This document shows positions 7,729-15,727 of a stretch of DNA of 64,000 nucleotides, piece after piece. The translations under genes were made by a program, and so were the position numbers. The notes beneath the pieces were generated by a model. The model ran no database searches, was not told the origin of the DNA, and worked only from the letters and a program-made list of their open reading frames with translations. This stretch comes from Actinacidiphila yanglinensis (GTDB taxonomy: Bacteria; Actinomycetota; Actinomycetes; Streptomycetales; Streptomycetaceae): NCBI RefSeq assembly GCF_900107965.1, contig NZ_FNVU01000002.1, positions 124,001 to 188,000 of the forward strand, written 5' to 3'. Each line of letters opens with the position of its first letter. The stretch's first letter is position 1.

Positions 7729-8655
7729 TCATGGCGCACCGGGCCCGGCCGGCACAACGCGCGCTCCGGCGGCCTGCCGGCAGGCCGCCGCGTAGGCGCG
7801 GATCAGCGGCCCCGCCGCGGTGCGCGGCCAGGCCAGGGCGAAGCGGCTGGGGGTGATGCCGCGCACCGTGCGGGTGGCGACGCCGCCGAGGCTGATCAGT
7901 GGCGCGTTGCCGGCGGCGAGGAGCACCACCCCGAGGCCCGCGCACAGGGCCTCGTACGTCTCCTCGGTGCTGGCCACCTCCGCACCGATCCGCGGCGGGC
8001 GGCCGGCCCGCACGTCGGTGGCCAGCCAGTAGTCGCGCAGCGGACCGGCCGCGGCCGGGAGGGCGAGGAAGGGCTCGTCCAGCAGGTCGGCGAAGTCGAC
8101 GGGGGAGTCGTCCGCGGCCAGCCGGTGCCCGTCGGGGAAGGCGACCAGCCGGGGCTCCTCGGCGACCACCAGGTGGTCGTAGCGCTGCTGGTCCGGCAGC
8201 GGCAGCCAGACGAAGGCCACGTCGCTGCCGCCGTCGGCGAGCCCGGCGGTCGGGTCCTGCCAGGACACCTGGCGCAGCCGCAGTTCCGCGCCCGGGCAGG
8301 CGGCGGAGAAGCGGGAGCGGATCGCGGGCAGCAGGCCGCCGCGCCCCGGGCTGGTGCTCATCCCGACCACCAGGGTGCTGCGCTGCGCCGCCTTCGCCCG
8401 CTCGACGGCCTGCCACCCCCGCTCCCAGCCGTCGAGGACCTCGCGGGCGTAGGGCAGCAGTGCCTCGCCGGCCGGGGTGAGGGCCACGCCGTGCCGGTCG
8501 CGCACGAACAGGTCCGCCCCCAACTGCCGTTCCAGCGCCCGGACCTGCTTGCTCAGCGCGGGCTGGGAGACGAACAGCCGCTCGGCGGCACGGGTGAAGT
8601 GCAACTCCTCGGCGACCGCGACGAAGTAGCGCAGGTCCCGACCGTGGACGTCCAT
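7729..8655 (-). CDS. LysR-family transcriptional regulator
   Basis: 308 residues with the N-terminal winged helix-turn-helix (residues 1-60, LHFTRAAERLFVSQPALSKQ) and a periplasmic-binding-like effector domain (about 85-295). It is transcribed divergently from the SDR gene at 8808, the classical layout for a LysR regulator and its target. The ATG 8655 start gives MDVHGRDLRYFV, a normal LysR N-terminus; a TTG two codons earlier is also possible. The upstream sequence GATAAC lies only 8 nt before the ATG, so the mRNA may be nearly leaderless. The effector is unknown. Confidence 0.88.
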   Translation of the reverse strand: MDVHGRDLRYFVAVAEELHFTRAAERLFVSQPALSKQVRALERQLGADLFVRDRHGVALTPAGEALLPYAREVLDGWERGWQAVERAKAAQRSTLVVGMSTSPGRGGLLPAIRSRFSAACPGAELRLRQVSWQDPTAGLADGGSDVAFVWLPLPDQQRYDHLVVAEEPRLVAFPDGHRLAADDSPVDFADLLDEPFLALPAAAGPLRDYWLATDVRAGRPPRIGAEVASTEETYEALCAGLGVVLLAAGNAPLISLGGVATRTVRGITPSRFALAWPRTAAGPLIRAYAAACRQAAGARVVPAGPGAP

Positions 8656-8661
8656 GGCCAA

Positions 8662-8673
8662 CGGTTATCACCG
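8662..8673. promoter_or_regulatory. Small palindrome between lysR and the SDR gene
   Basis: CGGT and ACCG flank TATC (CGGTTATCACCG), just upstream of the lysR start in the divergent promoter region. It is a candidate for part of a LysR autoregulatory site, but the element is short and could be chance. Confidence 0.3.
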
Positions 8674-8807
8674 CAGGTCTTGGACGGGCAACAGGGTCCG
8701 CCCGCAGAGTTGTTCACGGCGGCCGGTCCACCCGGCCGCGACGGCGGGGCCGCACCGGCAGGGGAGCCGTGGCGGCAGCAGCCGCACCGACACGACGGGA
8801 GAACATC

Positions 8808-9644
8808 ATGAGCAGGGTCTGGCTGGTCACGGGTGCGAACAGCGGTTTCGGGCGGGCGATCACGCTGGCCGCGGTCGCCGCGGGCGACGTGGTGGTGGGG
8901 GCCGCCCGGCGGGCGGGCACGCTGGACGACCTGGTGGCCGCGCACCCCGATCAGGTCGAGGCGCTGGTCCTGGACGTGACCGACATCGCGTCCATCGACG
9001 CGGCCGTGCGCGACGTCCTCGCCCGCCACGGGCGGATCGACGTCCTGGTCAACAACGCGGGCCGGACCCATGTCGGCGCCATGGAGGAGGACACCGACGG
9101 CGACCTGCGGTCGCTGTTCGACGTGCACGTCTTCGGGCCGGCCGCGCTGGTACGGGCGGTGCTGCCCGGCATGCGCGAGCGGCGCTCCGGGGCGATCGTG
9201 CAGATGAGCAGCATGGGCGGGCAGATGTCCTTCGCCGGCTTCTCGGCCTACAGCGGCACCAAGTTCGCGCTGGAGGGGATGACGGAGGCGCTGCGCGACG
9301 AGGTGGCGCCGCTCGGCATCAGGACGTTGATCGTGGAGCCGGGCGCCTTCCGCACCTCCCTGATGGGCAACGGCACCGCGAGCGGGGCCGAACTGCCGGA
9401 CTACGAGGGGACGGTGGGCACCACCCGGAAGATGGTCGCGGGCGGTGACGGCGACCAGCCCGGCGACCCGGCGAAGGCCGCCGCCCTGATCATCGAGGCG
9501 CTGGACGCCGACGAGACGCCGCTGCATCTGCCGCTCGGCGCCGACGGCGTGGACGCGGTGCTCGGCCACCTCGACGACGTCCGCGGCCAGGTCGAGCGGT
9601 GGCAGGACCGCGCCCGCGCCACCGCCTTCGCACCGGGCCACTGA
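8808..9644 (+). CDS. Short-chain dehydrogenase/reductase (classical SDR)
   Basis: 278-residue NAD(P)-dependent oxidoreductase. The cofactor motif TGANSGFG spans residues 8-15, NNAG follows, and the catalytic S135, Y148 and K152 (YSGTK) have the right spacing. Length and motifs match the classical SDR group often annotated as oxidoreductase or retinol dehydrogenase-like. GGGAG at 8797-8801 supports ATG 8808. It is divergent from the LysR gene, which probably regulates it. The substrate cannot be told. Confidence 0.9.
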   Translation: MSRVWLVTGANSGFGRAITLAAVAAGDVVVGAARRAGTLDDLVAAHPDQVEALVLDVTDIASIDAAVRDVLARHGRIDVLVNNAGRTHVGAMEEDTDGDLRSLFDVHVFGPAALVRAVLPGMRERRSGAIVQMSSMGGQMSFAGFSAYSGTKFALEGMTEALRDEVAPLGIRTLIVEPGAFRTSLMGNGTASGAELPDYEGTVGTTRKMVAGGDGDQPGDPAKAAALIIEALDADETPLHLPLGADGVDAVLGHLDDVRGQVERWQDRARATAFAPGH

Positions 9645-9680
9645 CCGGCCATCGCCGGCGGCCGGCCGCGACGATCCCGT

Positions 9681-9686
9681 TAAGCT
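9681..9686 (+). promoter_or_regulatory. -10 box of a probable leaderless promoter
   Basis: TAAGCT fits TANNNT and lies 6 nt before the ATG at 9693. Transcription would start at or next to the start codon. No clear -35 box is visible. Confidence 0.45.
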
Positions 9687-9692
9687 CGGCCC

Positions 9693-10211
9693 ATGACCAG
9701 CGAGATCGAGGACGTACGCGTCGGGCCGCCGAACTTCGGAACGGAGCGCGAGATGCTCCGGGCGTTCCTGGAGTTCCACCGGGCCACCCTGGCGATGAAG
9801 TGCCAGGGGCTCGGGGACGAGGAGTTGCGGCAGCGGTCGATGCCGCCGTCGACGCTCTCGCTGCTGGCCCTGGTGCGCCACCTGGCCGAGGTCGAACGCG
9901 CCTGGTTCCGCCGGGTGTTCGAGGACCACGACGCCCCGATGGTGTGGTCCGACAAGGTCGACTTCCAGGCGGCGTACGACGCGAGCGCCTCGAACCGGGC
10001 CGAGGCGTTCACCGCGTGGGAGGCCGAGGTCGCCGCGTCCCGGCGGATCGAGGCCGCCGCCGAGTCGCTGGACCTGGCCGGTTATCAGCCCAGGTGGGAG
10101 GAGGACGTGAGCCTGAGGATGGTCATGGTGCACGTGTTGCTGGAGTACGGACGGCACAACGGCCACGCTGACCTCCTCCGCGAGGGAGTCGACGGCACCG
10201 TGGGGGCGTAG
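9693..10211 (+). CDS. DinB-like / mini-circle-type metal-binding protein (DUF664)
   Basis: 172-residue four-helix protein of the DinB/DUF664 group, often annotated as mini-circle protein. The candidate metal-ligand histidines are in LVRHLAEVE and in HVLLEYGRHNGHAD near the C-terminus, with the spacing typical of the family. Members include mycothiol- and bacillithiol-dependent transferases; this organism makes mycothiol (see mshB), so a thiol-transferase role is possible but not shown. No ribosome site is seen; TAAGCT ends 6 nt before the ATG, suggesting a leaderless transcript. Confidence 0.8.
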   Translation: MTSEIEDVRVGPPNFGTEREMLRAFLEFHRATLAMKCQGLGDEELRQRSMPPSTLSLLALVRHLAEVERAWFRRVFEDHDAPMVWSDKVDFQAAYDASASNRAEAFTAWEAEVAASRRIEAAAESLDLAGYQPRWEEDVSLRMVMVHVLLEYGRHNGHADLLREGVDGTVGA

Positions 10212-10225
10212 TCGGAGGGGGACCG

Positions 10226-10231
10226 TAAACT
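10226..10231 (+). promoter_or_regulatory. -10 box of a probable leaderless promoter
   Basis: TAAACT lies 6 nt before the GTG at 10238, and no ribosome-binding site sits in the gap. The geometry matches actinobacterial leaderless genes. Confidence 0.45.
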
Positions 10232-10237
10232 CCCCGC

Positions 10238-11296
10238 GTGGACATATCCCCGCCGTCCCCCGAGGACCAGCCGCCGCCGCCCGGCGGGCACCCGATCGGG
10301 CCGCCCCCGCCGCCGCCCGCCCCGCCCTACGGCGGCACCTCGTCGCCGTACGAGTCCGGCCCTCCGTACGGCTATCCGCAGACGTCGTACGCCCAGCCCT
10401 CGCCCTACGGCGGCGGCGACGGGCAGCCGCAGTACGGCGCGGGACCGGGGCCGTACCAGCAGCCGAACCCGAATCCGTACGCGGCCCCGGGCGGGCCGGG
10501 GATGCCGGGTGGGCCGGGAATGCCCGGGATGCCCGGGCAGTACAACCCGTATCCTCAGCAGGGCTGGTACGCCGCCGAGCGCACCACCAACGGGCTGTCC
10601 ATCGCCTCGCTGGTGACCGCCTTCACCTGCATCCCGCTGCTCGGCCTCGGTCTGGGCATCGGCGGGCTGAAGCAGGGCAAGCGGCATGGGCAGCGCGGGC
10701 GCGGCCTGGCCATCGCGGGGATCACCATCAACTCGATCACCACCCTGGCGACGGCCCTGCTGATCACGCTGGGCGCGCTCGGGGTGCTGGACGGCGGCGG
10801 CAACACCAAGGTCCAGGACATCAAGGCCGGCCAGTGCTTCAACACGGTCGGCCACTCGCTCTCCGACTTCGAGCAGGGCGCCAAGGTGTCCAGGCGCGTC
10901 AACGTCGTCGACTGCGCGAAGGAGCACGACGCCGAGGCGTTCTACACCTACACGCTCGACCCCAGCACGAGCGGGAGCTACCCGGGCGTCGACGCGATCA
11001 CGCGCGAGGCCCAGTCGACCTGCGCCCGGCAGATGCAGGACTACCTGGACGGCGCCTCGCTCAAGGACGGCATGACGCTGTTCTTCTTCGGGCCGCAGAA
11101 GTCCCTGTGGGAGACCGGGGACCGCTCGGTGACCTGCTTCTTCGGCAGCCCCCACGGCAAGGTGACCGGATCGGTGCGGAGCGGCGGCGGCTCCTCGGAC
11201 GGCGGCTCCTCCGGCGGCGGGTCGGACGGGGGATCGGACGGCTCCTCGGACGGGGGATCGGACGGCGACGGCGGGAACTCCGGGGTGGGCGTCTGA
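10238..11296 (+). CDS. Proline-rich DUF4190/septum-formation-type membrane protein
   Basis: 352 residues. Residues 1-115 are Pro/Gly/Tyr-rich and probably disordered in the cytoplasm. Two membrane helices follow (about 118-140 and 158-185, DUF4190-like). The extracytoplasmic part begins near KAGQCF and holds cysteines in GQCF, VDCAKEHDAE, STCARQ and TCFF. This pattern, with the paired CAKEHD motif, fits the septum-formation domain found in actinobacterial envelope proteins. A Ser/Gly/Asp repeat tail (about 310-352) ends the protein. GTG 10238 is likely read from a leaderless mRNA. The exact function is unknown. Confidence 0.78.
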   Translation: MDISPPSPEDQPPPPGGHPIGPPPPPPAPPYGGTSSPYESGPPYGYPQTSYAQPSPYGGGDGQPQYGAGPGPYQQPNPNPYAAPGGPGMPGGPGMPGMPGQYNPYPQQGWYAAERTTNGLSIASLVTAFTCIPLLGLGLGIGGLKQGKRHGQRGRGLAIAGITINSITTLATALLITLGALGVLDGGGNTKVQDIKAGQCFNTVGHSLSDFEQGAKVSRRVNVVDCAKEHDAEAFYTYTLDPSTSGSYPGVDAITREAQSTCARQMQDYLDGASLKDGMTLFFFGPQKSLWETGDRSVTCFFGSPHGKVTGSVRSGGGSSDGGSSGGGSDGGSDGSSDGGSDGDGGNSGVGV

Positions 11297-11330
11297 TCCC
11301 GGCGCCCCGCTGTTGATCCACCACCGGCCC

Positions 11331-11361
11331 CTCGCGCCGCGCCGTACGGGCGCGGCGCGAG
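11331..11361. terminator. Hairpin terminator after the septum-formation-type gene
   Basis: Perfect 13-bp inverted repeat (left arm CTCGCGCCGCGCC) with a 5-nt loop, 35 nt after the stop codon and before the GntR gene. Confidence 0.7.
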
Positions 11362-11466
11362 CGTCGGCCGGGACACCGCACGCCACGTGATGCTCAGGGG
11401 AAGGCTTGCGGTCGCGCACCCAGGGTTGCCAAGCTGTCGCACACAGTCAACCCCTGGGAGGGGCAC

Positions 11467-12219
11467 GTGGTCTTCGGTGAGCAGCCCGCCTACCTTCGCG
11501 TTGCCGGGGATCTGCGGCGGAAGATCCTCGACGGCACGCTGCCGCCGCACGCCCGCCTGCCCTCGCAGGCGCGCATCCGCAGCGACTACGGCGTCTCGGA
11601 CACCGTGGCCCTGGAGGCGCGCAAGGTGCTGATGGCGGAGGGCTACGTGGAGGGCCGCTCGGGTTCCGGCACCTACGTGCGGGAGCGCCCGGAGCGGCGC
11701 CCGATCATCCGCAGCGGCTTCCGGCCGACCGGCGCCCCGAGCCCGTACCGGCAGGAGCAGGCCGACGAGTCGAGCAAGGGCACCTGGGAGTCCCACACCG
11801 TGCAGGACGCGGCGTCCGCCGACGTCGCCGCGCGGCTGGGCATCCAGGTCGGCGACCGGGTGATGCGCACGCACTACCTGTTCCGCACCGAGGGCGAGCC
11901 CTCGATGCTCTCCACGTCCTGGGAGCCGCTCGCGCTCACCGCCCGCACCCCGGTGCTGCTCCCGGAGGAGGGGCCGGTCGGCGGGCAGGGCGTGGTGCCG
12001 CGGATGACGGCGATCGACGTGCTGGTCGACCACATGGCCGAGGAGGTCGGCGCCCGTCCGGGCCTGGCCGAGGAGACCGCGGCGCTGGGCGGTGTGCCTG
12101 GGCACATCGTGATCGAGATCCGCCGCACCTACTACGCGTCCGGGCGGCCGGTGGAGACCGCCGACGTGGTGATCCCCGCCGAGCGGTACCGGGCCGTCTA
12201 CCACCTCCCGGTCCGCTGA
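11467..12219 (+). CDS. GntR-family regulator with UTRA domain
   Basis: 250 residues. The winged helix-turn-helix (about 8-75) contains LPSQARIRSDYGVSDTVALE and ends in the typical GRSGSGTYVR wing. Residues about 95-245 form a UTRA ligand-binding domain, as in HutC-type regulators. GGGAGGGG upstream of GTG 11467 is a strong ribosome site. The DNA-binding half resembles the KorSA-like group common in Streptomyces chromosomes and plasmids. No operon partner is obvious; the SPOR-like gene follows in the same direction 192 nt later. The ligand is unknown. Confidence 0.88.
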   Translation: MVFGEQPAYLRVAGDLRRKILDGTLPPHARLPSQARIRSDYGVSDTVALEARKVLMAEGYVEGRSGSGTYVRERPERRPIIRSGFRPTGAPSPYRQEQADESSKGTWESHTVQDAASADVAARLGIQVGDRVMRTHYLFRTEGEPSMLSTSWEPLALTARTPVLLPEEGPVGGQGVVPRMTAIDVLVDHMAEEVGARPGLAEETAALGGVPGHIVIEIRRTYYASGRPVETADVVIPAERYRAVYHLPVR

Positions 12220-12321
12220 CCTGGCGCCGATTCGCTGACGCCACGTCAACTTCCGGTCGGCTGCTTGACCGGATCGGTACCTCTTCGTGCCATTCCGTAC
12301 CCGCCGAGTGAACCTCGGGCG

Positions 12322-12327
12322 TAGGGT
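12322..12327 (+). promoter_or_regulatory. -10 box for a leaderless small ORF / SPOR-like gene
   Basis: TAGGGT is 7 nt before an ATG at 12335, which opens a 26-codon ORF. This geometry suggests that the transcript starts at or beside that ATG. Confidence 0.35.
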
Positions 12328-12334
12328 CGGGCAT

Positions 12335-12415
12335 ATGCGCATCGCTGTTTCCCGGAGCACGGGACCGGGCGCGGGTGCGGTGGCCGAGGCGCGAAGAAGG
12401 GGGGCGGCGCAGTGA
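12335..12415 (+). CDS. Possible 26-residue leader peptide
   Basis: Small ORF (MRIAVSRSTGPG...RRRGAAQ) that begins 7 nt after a TANNNT box. Its TGA overlaps the GTG start of the next gene by 4 bp, in the manner of translationally coupled genes. It has no recognisable domain and is basic and Gly/Ala-rich. It could be a leader peptide that passes ribosomes to the downstream start, or a chance ORF; the evidence is positional only. Confidence 0.3.
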   Translation: MRIAVSRSTGPGAGAVAEARRRGAAQ

Positions 12416-12618
12416 CGTCCGAGTTCGGGTGGGTCCTCATACGGCAGGACGAGGGCGCCAACCGCTACCGGGTGGGACGGTACGCCACCCGCGCGGAGGC
12501 CGAGCGGGTGGCCGAGGCGCTGACCCGTCCCGCCGGCGCGATCCCCGCGACCGCCACGCCCGCCGCCTCCCAGGTGTACCTGATCGAGCGGGTCGTGCCC
12601 CGCGCGGCCGAGGCGTGA
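12412..12618 (+). CDS. Small SPOR-like conserved protein
   Basis: 68 residues, MTSEFGWVLIRQDEGANRYRVG at the start, with the beta-alpha-beta pattern (WVLIRQD, RYRVGRYATRAEAERVAEAL, YLIERV) of SPOR repeat domains that bind denuded peptidoglycan. It has no signal peptide or membrane helix. GTG 12412 is preceded by AAGAAGGGGGGC. Homologues of this size are common in Streptomyces, but the function is unknown. Confidence 0.65.
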   Translation: MTSEFGWVLIRQDEGANRYRVGRYATRAEAERVAEALTRPAGAIPATATPAASQVYLIERVVPRAAEA

Positions 12619-12731
12619 GCACCTCCTCCGCGCACTGCTGCGGCAAAAGGGGCAATATCGGGTAAGAGGGAAAACCTCTCTTGGAGGCCGGGTGCGCGCG
12701 AGCCCGGCCCGACCCGGTCGGGGGTGTACGC

Positions 12732-15497
12732 ATGAGCGCCAGCGGCGACGGCCCCGAGGCGTCGCCCGGCCGCGCCCCCCGGCCCGTGACGTCCGTGCCG
12801 CCGGATCAGGGTGTCCAGGAGAGTGCCGACCGGTCGCCGACGGCCGGCACCCTCCTGGACACCCTCCGCGTCGCCGTGGTGATGCTCGACACCCGGGGCC
12901 GGGTGCTGCTGTGGAGCCCGCTGGCCGAGGACGTGCTGGGCTGGGCCGGCGAGCACATCGTCGGCCGCCGGGTCGGCGGCCTCTTCGGCCCGGCCGAGCA
13001 GCCGCCCGCGGCGACCGGCGGCCCGGACGGTTCCGGCGACGCTGAGTCCGGCACGGAGTCCGGCACCGGGACCGGCACCGGGACCGGTACCGAGTCCGGT
13101 ACGGAGACCAGCTCGGACACCAGCACGGAGCCCGGCTCCGACACCGGCTCCGATGCCGGCTCGGACATCGCCATACAGGGCACCCAGGAGCCCGAGACGC
13201 CCCGCCGCAGGCCCGGCTCCCGCTCGGCCTCGGCGGCCGCGGCTGCCGAGGCCGACGAGAAGGTCGAGCGGATCCTCGCCGAGCTGCTGCGGACCGGCCG
13301 CTGGGACGGCACCCTGTCGCTGCGCCACCGCGACGGCCACACCGTGCAGGTGGAGACCCGCGCCAGCCTGCTCGTCGACGGCGACGGCCGCCCCTTCGTG
13401 CTCGCCTCGATGGTGGAGACCAGCCGGTTGCGCACCCTGGAGCACGACCTGGCCGCCCTGGACTCGCTGTTCGACTCCTCCCCGCTGGGCGTGGCCATCT
13501 TCGACCGCGACCTGCGCTACGTGCGCGTCAACGAGGCGCTGGCCGCGATGAACGGCGTGCCGCGGGACGACCACCTCGGCCACACCCTCAGCGAGGTCCT
13601 CGACCCGCAGGTCGCCGTCGAGCTGATCGAGCTCCAGCGCCGCGTGCTGGAGACCGGCGAGCCGGTGATCGACCGGGTGGAGCCGGCGCCCGGCCGCCGC
13701 CGCGGCCACCGGTCGGTGTCCTACCACCGGCTGGTCGACCGGGCGGGGCGGGTGCTGGGGGTGAGCGCCACCGTCATCGACGTCACCGAGCGGGTGCAGG
13801 CCGCCAAGCGCGCCGAGCGGGCCCGCCGCCGGCTGACGCTGCTCAACGACGTCGGCTCGCGGATCGCCGGGGTGCTGGACGTCCGCCGGGTCGCCGAGAC
13901 CATCGCCGAGGCGGTGGTGCCCAGCTTCAGCGACTACGCCGGCGTGGTGATGCACGCCGAGGTCGCCGACGGCGGCGAACTGCCCACCGCGCACTACTAC
14001 GACGGCTCCCCGATGCGCCAGCTCGGCATCGGCGCGGTCGGCTGGACGCCGAGCGTGGAGCAGCTGCTGCGCCGCGGCCAGCGCATCGACTTCACCGAGG
14101 ACTCGGTTTTCGGCCGCGTGCTGCTCACCGGTGAGCCCCAGCTGATCAACGGCGAGTACGACCTGAGCACCACCACCTTTCCCGACGACCCGAAGGTGAA
14201 CGCCGCCGTGGAGCTGGGCGTCAGCTCGCTGCTCGTGCTGCCGCTGCGGGCGCACGGTGTCGTACTCGGGCTGATGGTCGCCGGCCGTACCCGGGACCGG
14301 GAGCCCTTCGACGAGGACGACCTCACTCTCGGCATGGAGCTGGCCGACCGGGCCGGCGCCGCGCTGGACAACGCGCGGCTGTACATCCGCGAGCGCGAGG
14401 GCGCCCTCACCCTCCAGCGCAGTCTGCTGCCGCGCAGCCTTCCCGAGCCGCCGGGCGTGCGGATCGCCTACCGCTACGTGCCCGGCAGCAGCGGCGCGGA
14501 GGTCGGTGGCGACTGGTTCGACGTGATCCCGCTGGCCGGCGGCCGGCTCGCCTTCGTGGTCGGCGACGTGATGGGACACGGCCTGCGCGCCGCGGCCACC
14601 ATGGGCCGGCTGCGCACCGCCGTACGCACCCTGGCGGGCCTCGACATGGCCCCCGACGAGCTGCTGCGCCGGGTCAACGAGCTGGGCGACGACCTCGCCC
14701 AGAGCCAGGTCGAGGGCTGGATGGCCACGGCGGTGTACGCCGTCTACGACCCGTCCACCCGGCGCTGCGCCATCGCCCAGGCCGGACACCTGCCGCCGGT
14801 GCTGGTGGAGAACCAGGGCGACCCCGACAGCTGCAACGCGCGGCTGCTGGACCTGCCGCCCGGGGTGCCGCTCGGGGTCGGCGGGGTGCGCTTCGAGACC
14901 ACCGAGATGGACGTGCCCGACGGCGCCGTCCTGGTGCTGTACACCGACGGCCTGGTGGAGGCTCGCGGCAAGGACATCGGGCTGGGCATCGACCGGCTGC
15001 GCGAGACGCTGTGCGGCCGCGTGGACTCCCTGGACGACGCCTGCGACGAGCTGCTGGCCACCATGGATCCCGACCGGGAGCCGGACGACGTGGCGCTGCT
15101 GATGGCCCGCCTGGGCGGCCTGCCGGCCGGTTCCACCGCCTCCTGGACCTTCCCCGCCGAGGCCAGCGCCGTCCGGCTGGCGCGCCGCCGGGTCCGTGAC
15201 ACCCTGACGTCGTGGGGCCTGACGGCGATGTGCGACGTCACCGTGCTGCTCGTCAGCGAGCTGGTGACCAATTCGCTGCGCTACGCGCACGGCCCGATCG
15301 GGGTCCGCATGGTCCGCGGCAGCTCGCTGCTGGTGGAGGTCTCCGACCCGCTGCCGGACCCGCCGCGCGAGCGGGTCGCGGCCGACGACGACGAGGGCGG
15401 CAGGGGCCTGCAGCTGGTGGCCGGGTCGTCGCGGCGGTGGGGGACGCGGCACGGATCGCTGGGCAAGACGGTCTGGTTCGAACTGGCCCTGCCGTGA
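12732..15497 (+). CDS. PAS-PAS-GAF-SpoIIE phosphatase with C-terminal anti-sigma-type ATPase domain
   Basis: 921-residue multidomain regulator. In order: a PAS domain (about 40-215) split by a low-complexity insert (about 95-170, rich in Gly, Thr, Ser, Asp and Glu); a second PAS (about 225-350); GAF (about 360-545); a SpoIIE/PP2C Ser/Thr phosphatase (about 555-775) with GGDWFDVI, VGDVMGHG, LYTDGLVEAR and PDDVALL metal motifs; and a HATPase_c_2 domain (about 800-921) with N-box SELVTNSLRYAHG and G-box DEGGRGLQLV. Such proteins dephosphorylate anti-sigma-factor antagonists or phosphorylate them through the RsbW-like tail, so it probably tunes an alternative sigma factor. It is cytoplasmic with no membrane helices. 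ATG 12732 follows GGGGGTG. A paralogue lies directly downstream. Confidence 0.9.
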   Translation: MSASGDGPEASPGRAPRPVTSVPPDQGVQESADRSPTAGTLLDTLRVAVVMLDTRGRVLLWSPLAEDVLGWAGEHIVGRRVGGLFGPAEQPPAATGGPDGSGDAESGTESGTGTGTGTGTESGTETSSDTSTEPGSDTGSDAGSDIAIQGTQEPETPRRRPGSRSASAAAAAEADEKVERILAELLRTGRWDGTLSLRHRDGHTVQVETRASLLVDGDGRPFVLASMVETSRLRTLEHDLAALDSLFDSSPLGVAIFDRDLRYVRVNEALAAMNGVPRDDHLGHTLSEVLDPQVAVELIELQRRVLETGEPVIDRVEPAPGRRRGHRSVSYHRLVDRAGRVLGVSATVIDVTERVQAAKRAERARRRLTLLNDVGSRIAGVLDVRRVAETIAEAVVPSFSDYAGVVMHAEVADGGELPTAHYYDGSPMRQLGIGAVGWTPSVEQLLRRGQRIDFTEDSVFGRVLLTGEPQLINGEYDLSTTTFPDDPKVNAAVELGVSSLLVLPLRAHGVVLGLMVAGRTRDREPFDEDDLTLGMELADRAGAALDNARLYIREREGALTLQRSLLPRSLPEPPGVRIAYRYVPGSSGAEVGGDWFDVIPLAGGRLAFVVGDVMGHGLRAAATMGRLRTAVRTLAGLDMAPDELLRRVNELGDDLAQSQVEGWMATAVYAVYDPSTRRCAIAQAGHLPPVLVENQGDPDSCNARLLDLPPGVPLGVGGVRFETTEMDVPDGAVLVLYTDGLVEARGKDIGLGIDRLRETLCGRVDSLDDACDELLATMDPDREPDDVALLMARLGGLPAGSTASWTFPAEASAVRLARRRVRDTLTSWGLTAMCDVTVLLVSELVTNSLRYAHGPIGVRMVRGSSLLVEVSDPLPDPPRERVAADDDEGGRGLQLVAGSSRRWGTRHGSLGKTVWFELALP
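13042..13160 (+). repeat. Low-complexity coding repeat inside the PAS domain
   Basis: Degenerate 6- and 12-bp units encode Gly-Thr, Ser-Gly-Thr-Glu and Ser-Asp-Thr-Gly runs. Two perfect copies of GGCACCGGGACC lie side by side at 13062-13085. The repeat stays in frame and is flanked by PAS sequence on both sides. It probably arose by slippage. Confidence 0.65.
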
Positions 15498-15727
15498 CGC
15501 CGTGCGCCCCCGTCCGGGGTCGCACGGGCGTGATGGTTCGGAGCGACTGTGCCGGGTATGCCGAAGAGGCGGGAGCGAGAGGTGCGACCGTGGTGTCCCG
15601 GGGACGGCCCCCGCGCTCCACGAGCCGAGATGATGCTGTGATCGACAAGACCGTGTGCTGGACGGTCGCCATGCGAAATACTCGGCTCCAACCGGTCCAT
15701 GTGTGCTGAGCTGGAGGGGTCGGGCGA

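Noticed and set aside
13042..13160. Short regular repeats considered as a CRISPR or minisatellite
   Set aside because: Units are 6-12 bp without spacers and lie in frame inside a coding region; they are low-complexity protein sequence.
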